A stretch of DNA of 64,000 nucleotides from Aplidium turbinatum (Eukaryota > Chordata > Ascidiacea > Aplousobranchia > Polyclinidae). Of this stretch, positions 44,557 through 55,946 are shown piece after piece; position 1 is the first letter of the stretch; each line of letters opens with the position of its first letter. Position numbers and translations under genes: made by a program. The notes under the pieces were generated by a model. The model worked only from the letters and a program-made list of their open reading frames with translations, was not told the origin of the DNA and searched no databases. The DNA is taken from the NCBI GenBank assembly GCA_918807975.1, contig OU964919.1, forward strand, positions 25,489,824 through 25,553,823, in the 5' to 3' direction.

Positions 44557-47500
44557 TAAAAAATAAAAGACGAAGTTAGTTAGTTGGTAGGCCAAGAAGC
44601 ACTTAGAAGCAAAGAAATAATAAAAGAAGATCTTATTGGTTGGTAGTCTAAAGAAGTAAAGAAAAGTAAAGACATTTCTTCTCAGTTTGGTACAGAAGAA
44701 AAATAACTTTGACATTTATTGGCAAGAAAGAAGATTAAAGGCAATCCATCTGTGCTTGAAGATTCAAGTGGAAGAATCCAAGCAAGTTTTGTGGACGTTT
44801 GGACTTCACATACTCGTACAGCTACGGTATCGTGCATTTAAATTCTTTTTTGTATTTTTACGGTCTTTGCAGTTAAGTTTTTTATAACTACTGTAATTTG
44901 TGTGTTTGTGTAACTTAATTTTTTAATTGTTAAATTTAGCCCTAACATTTAATATGTCTACACTCGGTGGTGACAGGGACTCGACCGCCGTCGACTCGAC
45001 TGAGTTTAAGCCTGATGATGTTCTTTGCGGTCGGGCAGGCCATTCTGGGGAGGGACCCATTAACGATGAGGCTAAGTCAGTTCGAGAGGCCCGGCATCTT
45101 AGACGGGATATTTTGACTCAAATTGGGAAACTTTCTGTAGCCCTAGGTTCTTTGAGTGATAAGCAGGAACTGTTAATTTTTAGATCTAAGTTATCTACTT
45201 TAGAAGAGGAATTACGGCATTTCCATGCTCTTTTGAGTAAAATTGTTAACTCTGCAATCTTGGCAGAACTTCGTGATAGGGTAGATCCCGAATTTAACTC
45301 GTTAAAAAATAACTTCGAACAAAAAGAAAGTGAGTTGTCAGATAGGTTGGATGCTGACATACATCCTGAGGATAGCGCCTCAAATGTAAGCACTAGGATG
45401 TCTGAGAGCTCGTCACGGATAGTTGCACAAATTAACCTACAGCTAAGACGAGAGGAGCTCCAGATCCAAGCCGAGGCCATAGCGAGAGCTGAGACCATAC
45501 GAGTTGAGGCCGAAGCGAGAGCTGCTGAGGCCGCCGCGAGAACTGAGGCCATTCGAGCTGAGGCCGCCGCGAGAGCTGAGGCCGTACGAGCTGAGGCTGC
45601 CGCGAAAGCCGAAGCGAGAGCTGCTGAGTTCGCACTCAAAAACGCACAGTTGAGGGCTGAACAACGTAAGGAGGTAGCTTTAGCTGAATATCGTTCTGAG
45701 TTGGGCTCCCGGCGTAGCTCTAGGAAGGGCTCTTCTAGGCATTCCAGAAGTGAACATCAATCGCAGTTTAATTTACCTAACCTTTTCCAGACGCCTGTTC
45801 AATCTGTAAGTGGACCTGTACAATCCACATGTTTTCCAGCTGTTTCAGGAGGTCTCGGGGCCGCGGCTAAGGGTCTTCCGAAGGCTGTAGAGCCAAGGTC
45901 TGCAAATTACAACCGAACTCCTCCCCCAGAGCGTACAGGTCACGGGGCCGCCATTAGCAGTAATGCTTTGCCCCCTTCACAGTTTTCTGCGCCGCTAGTT
46001 TTTGATCGCCCAGCTACACGTAATTTGGGTGGTTGTGAGAGGCGTATCGTGTCTCCTGATTTTAACGTGTGTGAGGATCGTGATCGGGCTGTGCATGTGA
46101 CTGAGCCCACTCAGCCCCTTAAGGGATATAGCTTGTCTTCTCCCGCTAAATCGAGTTCTCAACAGCAGGATTGCTTTTTTGAATACCAAAATAGTAGGAC
46201 GTTCTTCGATAAGGCGGCCTTGATTGGTTACGATGGTAATAATATGCCATTTGTCTTCTTTAAAAATCGTGTTATGGCCTTGATGGCAGCTTCGCCCTTT
46301 AAGGGAACTCGTTTGACTTTGTTGCAAGCAGCTTGTGTTAGAACAGCTGCACAAACGATTGCTAATTTGGTTTCTGACACTCCTGGCTTGTCAGAGGAAG
46401 ACAGGATAGAAATGTCGTTAGCTCGCTTGTCCCAACGTTTTGGAGTTCGTGGAGGTCTTTTCGCAGAACCAGAAATTAGAAAGTATCGCTATGGTAGCAA
46501 ATTGACTTCTATCTCTTCCAGTGATTTGAAAGAGTTTAAAGATGAATTGTCGCAGTGTTTGCTTTACGCGAAAGCTTATGGTCAGCGTGATAAATTAGAA
46601 GGACGTTTTGTTTTGGATTTGGCTAAGCGACTCCCGTTTGACGCTAAGCAGCGTTATCTTGACTTTTTAGGTGATCAGTATGGTAGCACTGAGGAACCTA
46701 CCTTTCAGAGTTTGTTTGATTTTGTAGTACGGGAGGAAACGCGCAAGTCGACTGATTTTAGCATTATGCTAATGGGCGATTCTGGTGAGTCGCAGCATTT
46801 TAAAAAGTTTGGCAAAGGAAAATTGCCTTCATGTCCGGTTAGGCAGACGTCTGTAAAACCCCATGATAATGTGATTTCAGGGAGTTCGCAGTACTCGACT
46901 GCTGTTGGCGCACCGCGCGGCGGTGTGGCCAGACGTAGTGACATACCGGCATGTTTTTGTTGTTCGTCACGTGGTCAAGTTGAATATCATTTTTTGTCTA
47001 ATTGTAAAGAATTTTTGCGCTTGACACCTAAAGGTCGGAGAGATGTCATTGTGAAAGCTGGCAAATGCTTGAACTGTTTGCGCCAGCATATGGTTAAGGA
47101 CTGTAATCATGCAAACAACTGTCGTCAGTGTGGGCCTAACAACGATAGGAAACACTATTTTCTTCTGCATGATTTTTATGTGACGTCACGTGATTCTCTG
47201 GATTCGGTCGGTAAAGATGATGCTGGTGCCAGAGTTCCTGTGCGTAATGTTAACATTGGAAATGTTAAAGCAGCCTTTAACCGCGTTACTGCTGCTCGTG
47301 TTTTGAATCCAATGACTGGCAAATCGAAGTTGGTGTATTGTCAGCATGATCCTGGTTCGCAGTTGACCTTTGTTTCGAGTGACTTGGTGTGCGAACTTGG
47401 TCTTAAACCGTATGATAAAGCGTCGTTTAAAATGGATACTCTGGCTGGTCAGAAACCTACTTGTGCTGAACTTGTTAAACTCAACATTCAGTCGTTAGAG

Positions 47501-50500
47501 ACGAATGAACTGTTTTGTGATATAACTTCGGTGGTTAACCCAGCTTGGGCTGACGATGTTAAGACTTTACCACATAAGCAGGATTTAAGTAGTTTCCGTC
47601 ATTTTCATGACGTGAATATGTTTCATTTGAATGATTGTAGTACTGTAGATGTACTGATTGGAAACGACAACGCTTATTTGATGTGGGCAAAAGAAGAACG
47701 TGTTGGTGAAAATCGCAGTGAACCGCATGCTTTACTCACTCCTCTCGGTTGGTTGGCTTGTGGTGGTAAGTCACCCTTAGTTGAAAGCGTTGCTAAAGTG
47801 TGCAGAGTGCAGACGTCTTCAGAGTCGGATGTCATCTCTGGCTTTCAGCGTAAAATTGAGTCTCGTGATATGGAAATAGCAGACCTGAATAAAGTCATTC
47901 AGGATTTGACTTTGCAAAATGAAACCTGTGAATTGTCTCGCAATGATATTTTGGCTAGAGAACTTGTCGAACCGAATATTGAGTTGAAAGATGGTCGATT
48001 TGAGATACCTGTTCCGTTGAAGGAAGATATTGATCTACCTAACAATTTTGTGTTGGCGTCAGATAGAGCTGCTGCTTTAAGAAAGAAGGCTTTAAAACAA
48101 CCTGAACTTCGTGATTTCCTTACTGACACCATGAAAGATCTTAAATCTAATGGCTATATTGAGCGTGCTGGTGAAGCAGGAAATGTCAAGGGATTTGAAT
48201 GGTATTTACCATACTTTGTGACGCCACAATTAAAAAAGCGTATTGTTTACGATGGCAAGTCTGAATTTCGAGGAACTTGTGTTAATGATGTAATGTTTTC
48301 GGGTCCTGACTTGTTAAACCCTCTGGTAGATGTCTTGGCTAGATTTCGGCTTGGTAGGTTTGGTCTCATGGCTGATGTGACTAAATGCTTCTTTCAAATA
48401 ATGTTACCTGAGTCGCAAAGGGATTTGTTTCGTATATTGTGGTTTGAAGATGATGACCTTGAAAGTGGAAAGATTGTACCATTTCGTTTTTGTGTACACC
48501 CTTGGGGAATAAAGAGTAGCCCATATATCGCTTGCTTGGCTATAAAGAAAATGGTCGAGCAGAACCCCAGCGGTGCTGGTGAACTAACTCTCTGCAATAT
48601 TGCAAATAATATGTACATGGATGATTTTATATTTTCGGCTGATAGCTTAGAGGAAGCTCAGCAAATCACTCATGAATCAATTGCTTTGTTTGATAGCCGT
48701 GGGTTTAAACTTGTTAAGTGGAGTGCTAACAAGGAGGCTATGATTGTCTTGTCAAATTTGGATAATGAGATGCTTTCACCTTTGATTCGTGACATTGACT
48801 TTCAGACTGAAAATATGACTTTGCCATCAGCGAAGACATTGGGTTGTGTGTGGCAAACCGAGTCTGACGAGATGCGTATCGCATGTTCCTTAAAGCCCTT
48901 AGCTAAACACACGCGCCGAAGTATGCTCAGTCAGCTTGGACAAAATTTTGATCCGCTAGGCTTTGGAGCGCCATTTTTTCTAAAAGCACGCCTTATACTT
49001 CAGCAATTGGCGATAGACAAGTTTGATTGGGACACCGAGGTCCCTGATAGCTTTGTTAAAGAGTGGGAGTCGTGGCTTCGCTCTTTGGACCTGCTTAAGG
49101 ATTTTTCGTTACCGAGATGGTATTTTGCAAACTCTGGTGTGTGCAGTCCGGATGATATTGTTTCATATCAATTGCATGGGTTTAGTGATGCTTCGAATCA
49201 AGCTTTCTCTTCTGTTGTTTACTTACGTAGACTGGTTAACGGAGTTCCGAGTGTGTCTTTCGTTCTGGGTAAATCTACCATTGTTGTAAAAAATCAGTTT
49301 TCTTGGCCGATAGCTAGGAAAGAGCTTGTTGCCGCTTTAAATACAGCAAGACTCGTGAAGCAGGCCTACGAGGCATTGAAGATGCCCGACTGCAGTAAGT
49401 ATTTTTGGTGTGATTCTCGGACTGTGTTGCAGTGGGTTAAGAACCCTGATTTACGTTTGAATAAGTTTATTACGCGTCGAGTTGAGCATATTTTATTGTT
49501 GTCTGGAGCCCAGGATTGGCGTTTTTGCCCTACCGATATGAACCCAGCTGATGTTGGCACAAGGCCAAATCTTATTACAAAGAAAGAGTTTCGAGAGTTG
49601 TGGTTAAATGGTTCTAGTCTTCTCTATCAGTGTGAAGAAATTCCATCTGTAGAAAACCCCACTCCAGTACCTGTCCATAGCCTATATCTTCGTGACGAAG
49701 AGGGGTCGCTTGACGTTGGACAGGGTGGCCTTCACAGATTGATTGAGGCCGCACCTTCTTTGTATGTTATGAAAAAGAGAATCGCTTATTTGGTTGCTTT
49801 TGTTGAATTTTTGTGCTGTAAAACGAAAAAGCGTAGCTTTATGAAGCCAAAACTGGACGCCTCTTATCTTAATAGAGCCTTAGACTTAACTGTGAAGTTT
49901 GTTCAGAAAAGCGTGTATGGCGATGTGTTACATTTAATGACCAAACGATCGCCGGATGCACTTGAGGAAGTGATAAAGCGGGGTAGTGTTGGCGCTTCGC
50001 AACGTGAGAAGAAACGCTTGAAAGAATTGCGTTCACTTAAAAAGTACAGACCTTGTGTAGATGATGCTGGTGTAATCCGCATTGAAGGGCGCTTAAGTAA
50101 TTCTCCCGAGATTTCTCTAGAAGCAAAGCATCCGATTGTTTTGCCTTCGAAACACCCCTTCACTAGGCTTGTTGTACTGTCGCATCATAATCGAAATGCG
50201 CACTGTGGAGTACAGCACACTTTGTTGTCTACGCGACAGAAGTTTTGGATCGCTAATGGTAATGCTTCCGTGAAGAGGTATCTTAATGATTGTGGTGTAT
50301 GTGCGATTGAGAAAGCTCGGCCTATAAGGCAGCTCATGTCTGATTTACCTTTGTCTCGCACAACTGCCCATAGGAAACCTTTTTTTTGATTGCGGCTTGG
50401 ACTATCTTGGACCACTGACCTTTGTTGAAGGTAGGAGTCACAAAAAAGCTTGGGGACTCTTATTCACATGTATGGCATCTCGCGCTATTCATGTTGAGCT

Positions 50501-51620
50501 GGTTACGTCATTGTCGCTGAGTGAATTTTTACTTGCCTTTACAAGGTTTACAGATTTACGTGGGCAGGTTAATGCTATCTATTCCGATAATGGAAGTACC
50601 TTTCAGGCAGCATCTAAGAAGTTACCCGAGTTGATAGAATCAGCTGAATTTCACAACGCCCTGAGACAGAGAGAGATAAACTGGGTATTTATACCTCCAT
50701 ATGCTCCGGCGCAAGGTGGCGCCTGGGAAGCAATGGTAAAACAATTTAAAATTGCATTTTTTCACATTTTGGACTCTTCAATACGTAAGCCCAGTTTTAT
50801 TGAACTGCTTACGTACACCAGTAGTGCCGTTCGGATCGTGAACGAACGCCCTTTGGTACCTTTGAGTGACGACCCTAGGGATTTTACTGTCATCACCCCT
50901 GCCTCACTTTTGACCCCATACTTAGACCCATACTGTGCTGTTGGGCAACCACATGATCGTGACCAATTAAGAAGGGATTATCGGTTCAATTTGTCACTTT
51001 CTCAGCAGTTTTGGAGTAAATGGATCGATTTTTACTTGCCAGGTCTTCAGGGCCGGAAAAAATGGCTAAAAATGGCCGAGAATTTGGAGCCTGGTCAACT
51101 TGTAGTGGTAGGTTCTCTCCAAGACATTGGTAAACGTGGGAAGTATCAACTTGGGAGGGTGCATGAGGTAGTTCCACAAATTAGGAAAGGGAAGCCTGTG
51201 GTTCGTAGAGCCAAAGTTGCCGTCTGCAACTATGATGAGAGTACGGGGAAAGTAAAAGTAGACTACGTGTTGAGGGATATTTCGTGCCTCGCCCCCGTAA
51301 AGAACACCTAAGTGTTAGGATTTGAGCCTGGTTTTGTCTGCGGTGGCCGACCCTTGTCTGAGCCCGGAACAGTCGGTTATTATCGCAACTATTGTATATA
51401 GCGTCATTTTAGCGTGTACCTATGGTACCAATTTCATGTATCGTCGTGTATTATTCCGTATTGTTGTTCATTCTTTGCATGCCCTTTGTATTTGCGTAAT
51501 AACTTAAACGTGAGTGATTCAAAAAATTTGTGTATCGTGTGTTTTATTCATTGGCTCACGATTGTCCTTCAGTTCTTTTTTAGTTATGCCATGTTAGACT
51601 GTCATAACTAGGGGCCGCTA

Positions 51621-52187
51621 TGTTACGGCCAATCTCTGTACAAATCAAACGTCATATAAAACCGTTCAAGTCTACTGAATATTACGTCATGGAAGTTGCT
51701 AGAAAATGTGCCAAAATTGCACCATCGTTCACAGACTTGTGTCAAACTTGTTTGGACTTGTTTGGGCCTGTTTAAACAGGAAATATTACATCAGCTTTAA
51801 ACACCTGTTGGAATGACTTCATAATTGTCTTTCATTATTGCGTCACAGTACTGCATACGTGAATTTGAGATATTGCTATCTATTCTGGTCATTCGTAAAA
51901 TGATTGTTTGAAAGTTGGCCGCACATTTAACTGTTGGCTTAGTGCTTGCTAGCTGGACAAAGGTTCCGTCTTTTATCCAAGTAATCTGTTCTGTAGTGAC
52001 AGTTTTCAGTGGTGTACGCGTTGCACCCCCTCGTTTTCGGTAGCCGTGGGCTAATTTTTACAGAAATACACTTTTTGAAAAGAAGTTCAAGTGTGTGTTT
52101 CTTCGGTCATTATATGCAGACGAAAGGATCCGGGAACTTTAAGTTACAATTTTCCCACGAAGAAATTATGGTTTACCGCTGTGACCA
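51621..52187 (+). repeat. BEL-2 3' LTR
   Basis: 567 bp, partner of 43990-44556. It is preceded by a purine-rich ACTAGGGGCCGCTA that could serve as the polypurine tract. Confidence 0.95.
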
Positions 52188-53329
52188 GTGTAAGCAACTG
52201 ATTCTGTAAACCATCTAAAAACTTCATAGACCTGCTGATTCTAAGGTAATAGTAGTAGTGACGTAGTACTGTAATAATAGAAAGAACCAATTTTATCAGA
52301 AACAGTTATACTGTATTTTAATCATTTTTTGAAAGGTTGAGGTATAGCTTATTCCCCAAGTATTGAAAATGGGTAAGTAATAAGTATACGGTAAGTGAGG
52401 CACACTGATGATGAATTAAAGTGATAATGGTTTCTAGTTTTTCTGCTACTACAGTAATTGAAATCTAAACAGTTATGCAAACGAACCGGTCATTATGCTC
52501 TGACAGTGTTAAATTATTTTCTGTTATGCTTGATCGTTAAATGGCATTTACAAAAAAATATTTTAATTAAGTTGTTAGCGTTTATTTAGCCTTAATAGAA
52601 GTAAATAAAAAATTTGGCCTTATTTTATAATGAATTTGGCCTTACTATAGCTTGAGTATCTGGTAACCCTGAACAACATCATGCTGAGCATCACGCAGAC
52701 CGTTCAGAAGAACATGGCGGGCATTGCACAACATGTCTGCAATAGAACAACGACCATATGTTCACTAAGAACCAAACGACTTTGACACAAACCTCTCAAC
52801 AGGTAGAAGACATTCATACGTGCGAGTCTGAAGAAGACAATTATGTATCAAGTTCGAACCACACAAGCGAAAGTACTGCTCCAGTATATGGAAACATTTT
52901 TGAAGCATTGATGACCCCATTCGAAGATGCTTAGCTTTCCTTGCGGTTTCTTTTGCGCTTTTGTGATGTTTTTTTCAATACATAACCAAACAATGAAAGG
53001 TTTGGATCGAAACATTTTGGACGATGGGCTACTAAACGTTTTCAGTACCTAGTCCTAGGTACATAACGTTTTAATTCCAAAAAAAGAATATAGCTAAAAT
53101 TTCATGTCTCAAACGTAAGCTTTAGGTGCATACAAATCAAGATATTTTATCAGCACGTGTTTCCACGTCATAATTTTGATATAAACTGGCAAAACGGGCT
53201 TTGTAATGGAAAAGCGTCACGTGGGGGAGGGGGGGGGGGTTGACAAAAACGTTACGCTGGCGTCACATGGGAGAGGGGGGTTCAAAATTTCGAAAAAACA
53301 CCGTTACGTAATATTTGAACGCTCCCTTA

Positions 53330-53767
53330 TACCATTCTTTAATTGAAAGTAACCTGAGGTATTGCATTACGACTTGGAAATATGGCAACGAAGGACTTAT
53401 ACAAAAACTTCAAAAAATCTGTGACAAATTTCATCGTATTTTCCGTCCCAACAATGATAGTTGTAGCAAGATCCTGACAACAATTGAGCAATTGTTCAAA
53501 CTGGAAATTGGTGTTTTCGTGTTTAAATTTCACAACAATTTATTACCAGATTGCTTCACCAACCTTTTTAAATATGTCAAAGAGGTTCACAGCCTGTCTA
53601 CAAGAAACCATGATAATGATTCTCTAAACATTCCATACTTCTCAAAAACGCTTACTCAACATTCAATAGAATTTACAGGTGCGAAAACATGGAACAAACT
53701 TCCTTCTTCAATTAGAAAGACTTTGATACAAAGACTGATACAAAGTCACTTTTTATTCACAAACTAA
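53330..53767 (+). CDS. LINE-3 RT C-terminal domain
   Basis: LYHSLIESNLRYCITTW, LQKICDKFHRIFRP, LFKLEIGVFVFKFHNNLLPD and HSLSTRN are the conserved C-terminal blocks of CR1/L2-like LINE proteins. TGAKTWNKLPSSIR follows near the end. It continues the frame broken at 43289 by the Harbinger-like element. The 3'UTR runs to about 54549. Confidence 0.85.
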   Translation, partial: YHSLIESNLRYCITTWKYGNEGLIQKLQKICDKFHRIFRPNNDSCSKILTTIEQLFKLEIGVFVFKFHNNLLPDCFTNLFKYVKEVHSLSTRNHDNDSLNIPYFSKTLTQHSIEFTGAKTWNKLPSSIRKTLIQRLIQSHFLFTN

Positions 53768-54546
53768 AACAACATTTGAGCAAAACGGACACGCAATAGA
53801 AAGACAACGTAGAAAGGCTTTCTTGCATTCTTGTGAAGATTTTAGTGGAAATCCGAAATTATTTACAAAAGATTAGGCAATATCGATTGCTTGTGCTGTA
53901 CTTTTATGTTTGTAGATATTAACAGCAAACGCAATACTCCATAATCAACACGACACGTCGCAAAAGGGGATGAGAGCTTCATCAACAACACCATCAGGAC
54001 ATCATCATCTACCAACTCATCCATTCCATCACCCACCAGGACAAGAAACAATACCTTAAACTGGATATCAAACCTCAATCGTTTTAGGCTACTGTGTGAT
54101 GTGCAGTCTAACCATAGAAAGAGAACACCTGCTCTCCTGGGCCACATTGAAACGGGCTTTTGCCTGAGGATGGGTTTCTTTTATGTCCGGTTTTCTTTCT
54201 TCATCCTATTATTATTATTATGACTGCTCATCCACATCAATATTGGAACTGGCAAATTTAATCCACAACACTTTTCATTAGGCTGTCATTCATTACTACA
54301 TGTGTGCTTCTCTGTTTTTGTTGTATTTTATTTTTTGCTATTTGTTTTTTGGGTTTTGTGGCCGTGCTAACTATTGATATATAGCCTACTACATAATTTT
54401 TCATTCAGGCACGTTTTAAACCTTTCAAGGTTTTGCCACCTTTTCCCGTTCGTTAACGTGCTGGTAGGTTTATATCGATTTTTGTAGTTAGTATCTTTTT
54501 CGTCCCGGACGCGTTAATGACGAAAAATAAAATGATTGATTGATTG

Positions 54547-54736
54547 ATTTATTTTTTCTTGCCTTCAATCGCACTGCAGTATATAACCCGGTGTAATTTT
54601 ATTTTGTATGCTATTCATTCTGAGGATGCGCATTGTCATGGTGCGCGAAACGTCAGTGAAGCAATAAACCATCTTGTTTGTTGTTAATTTTACTTTCAAT
54701 TTCATTAGATGAACGTTGCAACTAGTGCTAGAAACG
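54547..54736 (+). repeat. Right inverted arm (Penelope-like) with hammerhead-like core
   Basis: Contains CTGAGGA (54620-54626), a GCGCA/TGCGC stem, GAAA (54647-54650) and CGTCAG. One extra base sits between the core and the stem, so self-cleavage is doubtful. It is inverted relative to 38749-38933. Confidence 0.7.
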
Positions 54737-54749
54737 AAATACTTGCTTG

Positions 54750-54793
54750 TTATAATCAGGGATCTCTGAAGAATTAGAGATCCCTGGTTATAA
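54750..54793. repeat. 44-bp hairpin
   Basis: TTATAATCAGGGATCTCT and AGAGATCCCTGGTTATAA are 18-bp arms with one mismatch around an 8-nt loop. It starts directly after the 13-bp repeat that bounds the composite. Confidence 0.85.
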
Positions 54794-54904
54794 TTTACGA
54801 ATAGCCTTTTCCAGATTTCCCTTCGCCTTTCCTTGTCGCCATATGCAATATGCATGCTTCTACGGTCATTAGTTGTTTAAATAAATTATTTACGCTTTAT
54901 GGAG

Positions 54905-54966
54905 TTGGTCACAGCGGTAAACCATAATCTCTTCGTGGGAAAATTGTAACGTAAGATTCCCGAGGG
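54905..54966 (-). repeat. BEL LTR end fragment
   Basis: TGGTCACAGCGGTAAACCAT followed by a shortened continuation matches the outer end of the BEL LTRs in minus orientation. About 60 bp remain. Confidence 0.75.
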
Positions 54967-55946
54967 TTATATACACATCAGTTGCCTCATATGAGTATTT
55001 TGGGTTGTGGGATAAGGCAATGTAGTCGATTTCTAGTTGGAAGGGGCCTTCAATTCCGTCGTTTGATCAGAAAGCGGAAATTTTCTATTTTGTTTTGATC
55101 CATTTGTCTTTGCTTCAATATAAATCCTGCATGTCCTTCTGTACATGCAAAGAATTTCATGTAAGGAATCTCAATTTCTTGCCATAACGGCCCTCCTCTG
55201 GTGTAGATTGGATAAAAGAATGACACTCGTTCGTTAAAGCCTCCAGGAGTAGCCTACCGTACCCATAACTATGTTCATTCTGACAACGCCAAGTGTTTTA
55301 CATCTGGGAGCGTTATAAGGATTAGGCTTTCTGTTGAAGAGGGGCATTGCTTCTAGCAAATCATCGCCGTATCACCCGACCGGAAATCAGGGATACCTAT
55401 AACTACGGGATTGGAAACTTTGTGGAAGTGAAAACCATTTTATACACCAGTAGGGTCACTTTTCTTTGTGCGCCGCCTTGATAAATAATCACATAAATTG
55501 ACCACAAAGGCAGCAAGTAGTAGGCTAAACGAACAACCAAAAGTGTAACAATCAATTCACCAGCGTAAAGTATAAAGTCTACGCTTGCCTGGTTTGTTTA
55601 TTTGTTTGTAGCTATTCCATTAGTGCAGTCATGTTGTATTCTATTTGCTGCTTAAAAAAATTTCAGAATGAGTAGCCTATTGGTTTTAGTTCTGATGACA
55701 TCGTAAACGGATTGGTTTCGTACTGGATTGGTCTGTGAACAAGTTGATGATACAACAGCATATTTCACTGATTGCTGAACACTCTTCATTTACTTCTGAT
55801 CCGATTTGCAGTTCGCAAAATGCTAAAAAACAACAGTAGGCAGTTTTTGGACTCATTGCATTCATTCATTTTTTGAATTCATCTTTTTTTCTAACAGCGT
55901 AAATGTACTTTTATACATCAATTAAGTTTTAATGTGAGTTTTTGTA
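54967..55946. other. Unrecognised stretch
   Basis: AT-rich, with no long frame and no clear termini. The phrase CTGATTGGTTCGTGCTGGATTGG of the foldback at 34.6 kb has a loose counterpart near 55710 (GGATTGGTTTCGTACTGG), so an old copy of that element may be here. Confidence 0.3.

Larger units (their letters stand above)
43990..52187 (+). mobile_element. BEL/Pao provirus (BEL-2)
   Basis: A BEL/Pao element on the plus strand with 567-bp LTRs that look identical by eye and a perfect 5-bp duplication, GTGTA (43985-43989 and 52188-52192). The Gag-Pol region, about 44.93-51.31 kb, holds the same parts as BEL-1: helix-rich Gag, zinc knuckles, protease (HDPGSQLTFV), RT (NMYMDDFIF), RNase H (GFSDASNQAF) and integrase (DYLGPL; IYSDNGSTFQ). 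It is nearly whole, with about one break. The coding region is very close to that of BEL-1, but the LTRs are clearly different. A recent insertion. Confidence 0.95.
43642..52671. mobile_element. hAT-like MITE (CAGGGTTGCCA termini), carrying BEL-2
   Basis: Left end CAGGGTTGCCAAAT and right end TGGTAACCCTG, flanked by AACAATAT (43634-43641) and AACAACAT (52672-52679), an 8-bp duplication with one mismatch. The native arms contain repeated phrases of TTTGGCC/GGCCTTA type. There is no transposase. BEL-2 at 43990-52187 is inserted in it. Confidence 0.85.
43290..53326. mobile_element. PIF/Harbinger-like MITE with TTA duplication, carrying a nest
   Basis: The target duplication TTA (43287-43289 and 53327-53329) is the PIF/Harbinger signature. 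Ends GAGACCGTACAAATATTACG and, reversed, GGGAGCGTTCAAATATTACG match well. Both ends carry the GTTACGTAACG ... GGGGGAGGGGGG pattern of a repeat common in animals. Skipping it restores the LINE frame as NLICLYHSLIESN. Native sequence is 43290-43641 and 52672-53326. A hAT element is inserted in it. Confidence 0.85.
39050..54549 (+). mobile_element. CR1/L2-like LINE with two ORFs (LINE-3), heavily interrupted
   Basis: Parts in order: ORF1 C-terminus (39075-39506), PHD-like finger (39674-39949), AP-type endonuclease (40029-40715), RT (41130-41566, 42506-43289) and C-terminal domain (53330-53767), then a 3'UTR ending in AATAAAATGATTGATTGATT (about 54549). Insertions: an RTE fragment (40796-41130), a TA-inserting element (41568-42503) and a Harbinger-like nest (43290-53326). 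Skipping the last two restores the reading frame exactly. A deletion lies between endonuclease and RT, and there are some frame breaks. Confidence 0.85.
38694..54749. mobile_element. 16-kb composite with inverted Penelope-like arms and 13-bp direct repeats
   Basis: The 13-bp direct repeat AAATACTTGCTTG occurs at 38694-38706 and 54737-54749. Just inside are inverted copies of a roughly 185-bp sequence (38749-38933 and 54547-54736). The left side has 42 extra bases between the repeat and the arm. The arms carry CTGAGxA ... GAAACGTCAG, resembling the hammerhead core known from Penelope-like elements. Between them lies LINE-3 with its own insertions. No Penelope reverse transcriptase is visible, so a non-autonomous element later entered by LINE-3 is the best reading. 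Confidence 0.6.

Noticed and set aside
52700-52935. Coding relic in the Harbinger-like element (QQVEDIHTCESEED-like)
   Set aside because: Short acidic stretch without family motif; could be a transposon-protein tail but cannot be supported.
54620-54656. Active hammerhead ribozyme
   Set aside because: The core is close to CUGANGA...GAAA but has an extra base before stem II, and the other arm has a core substitution; kept only as a family resemblance.
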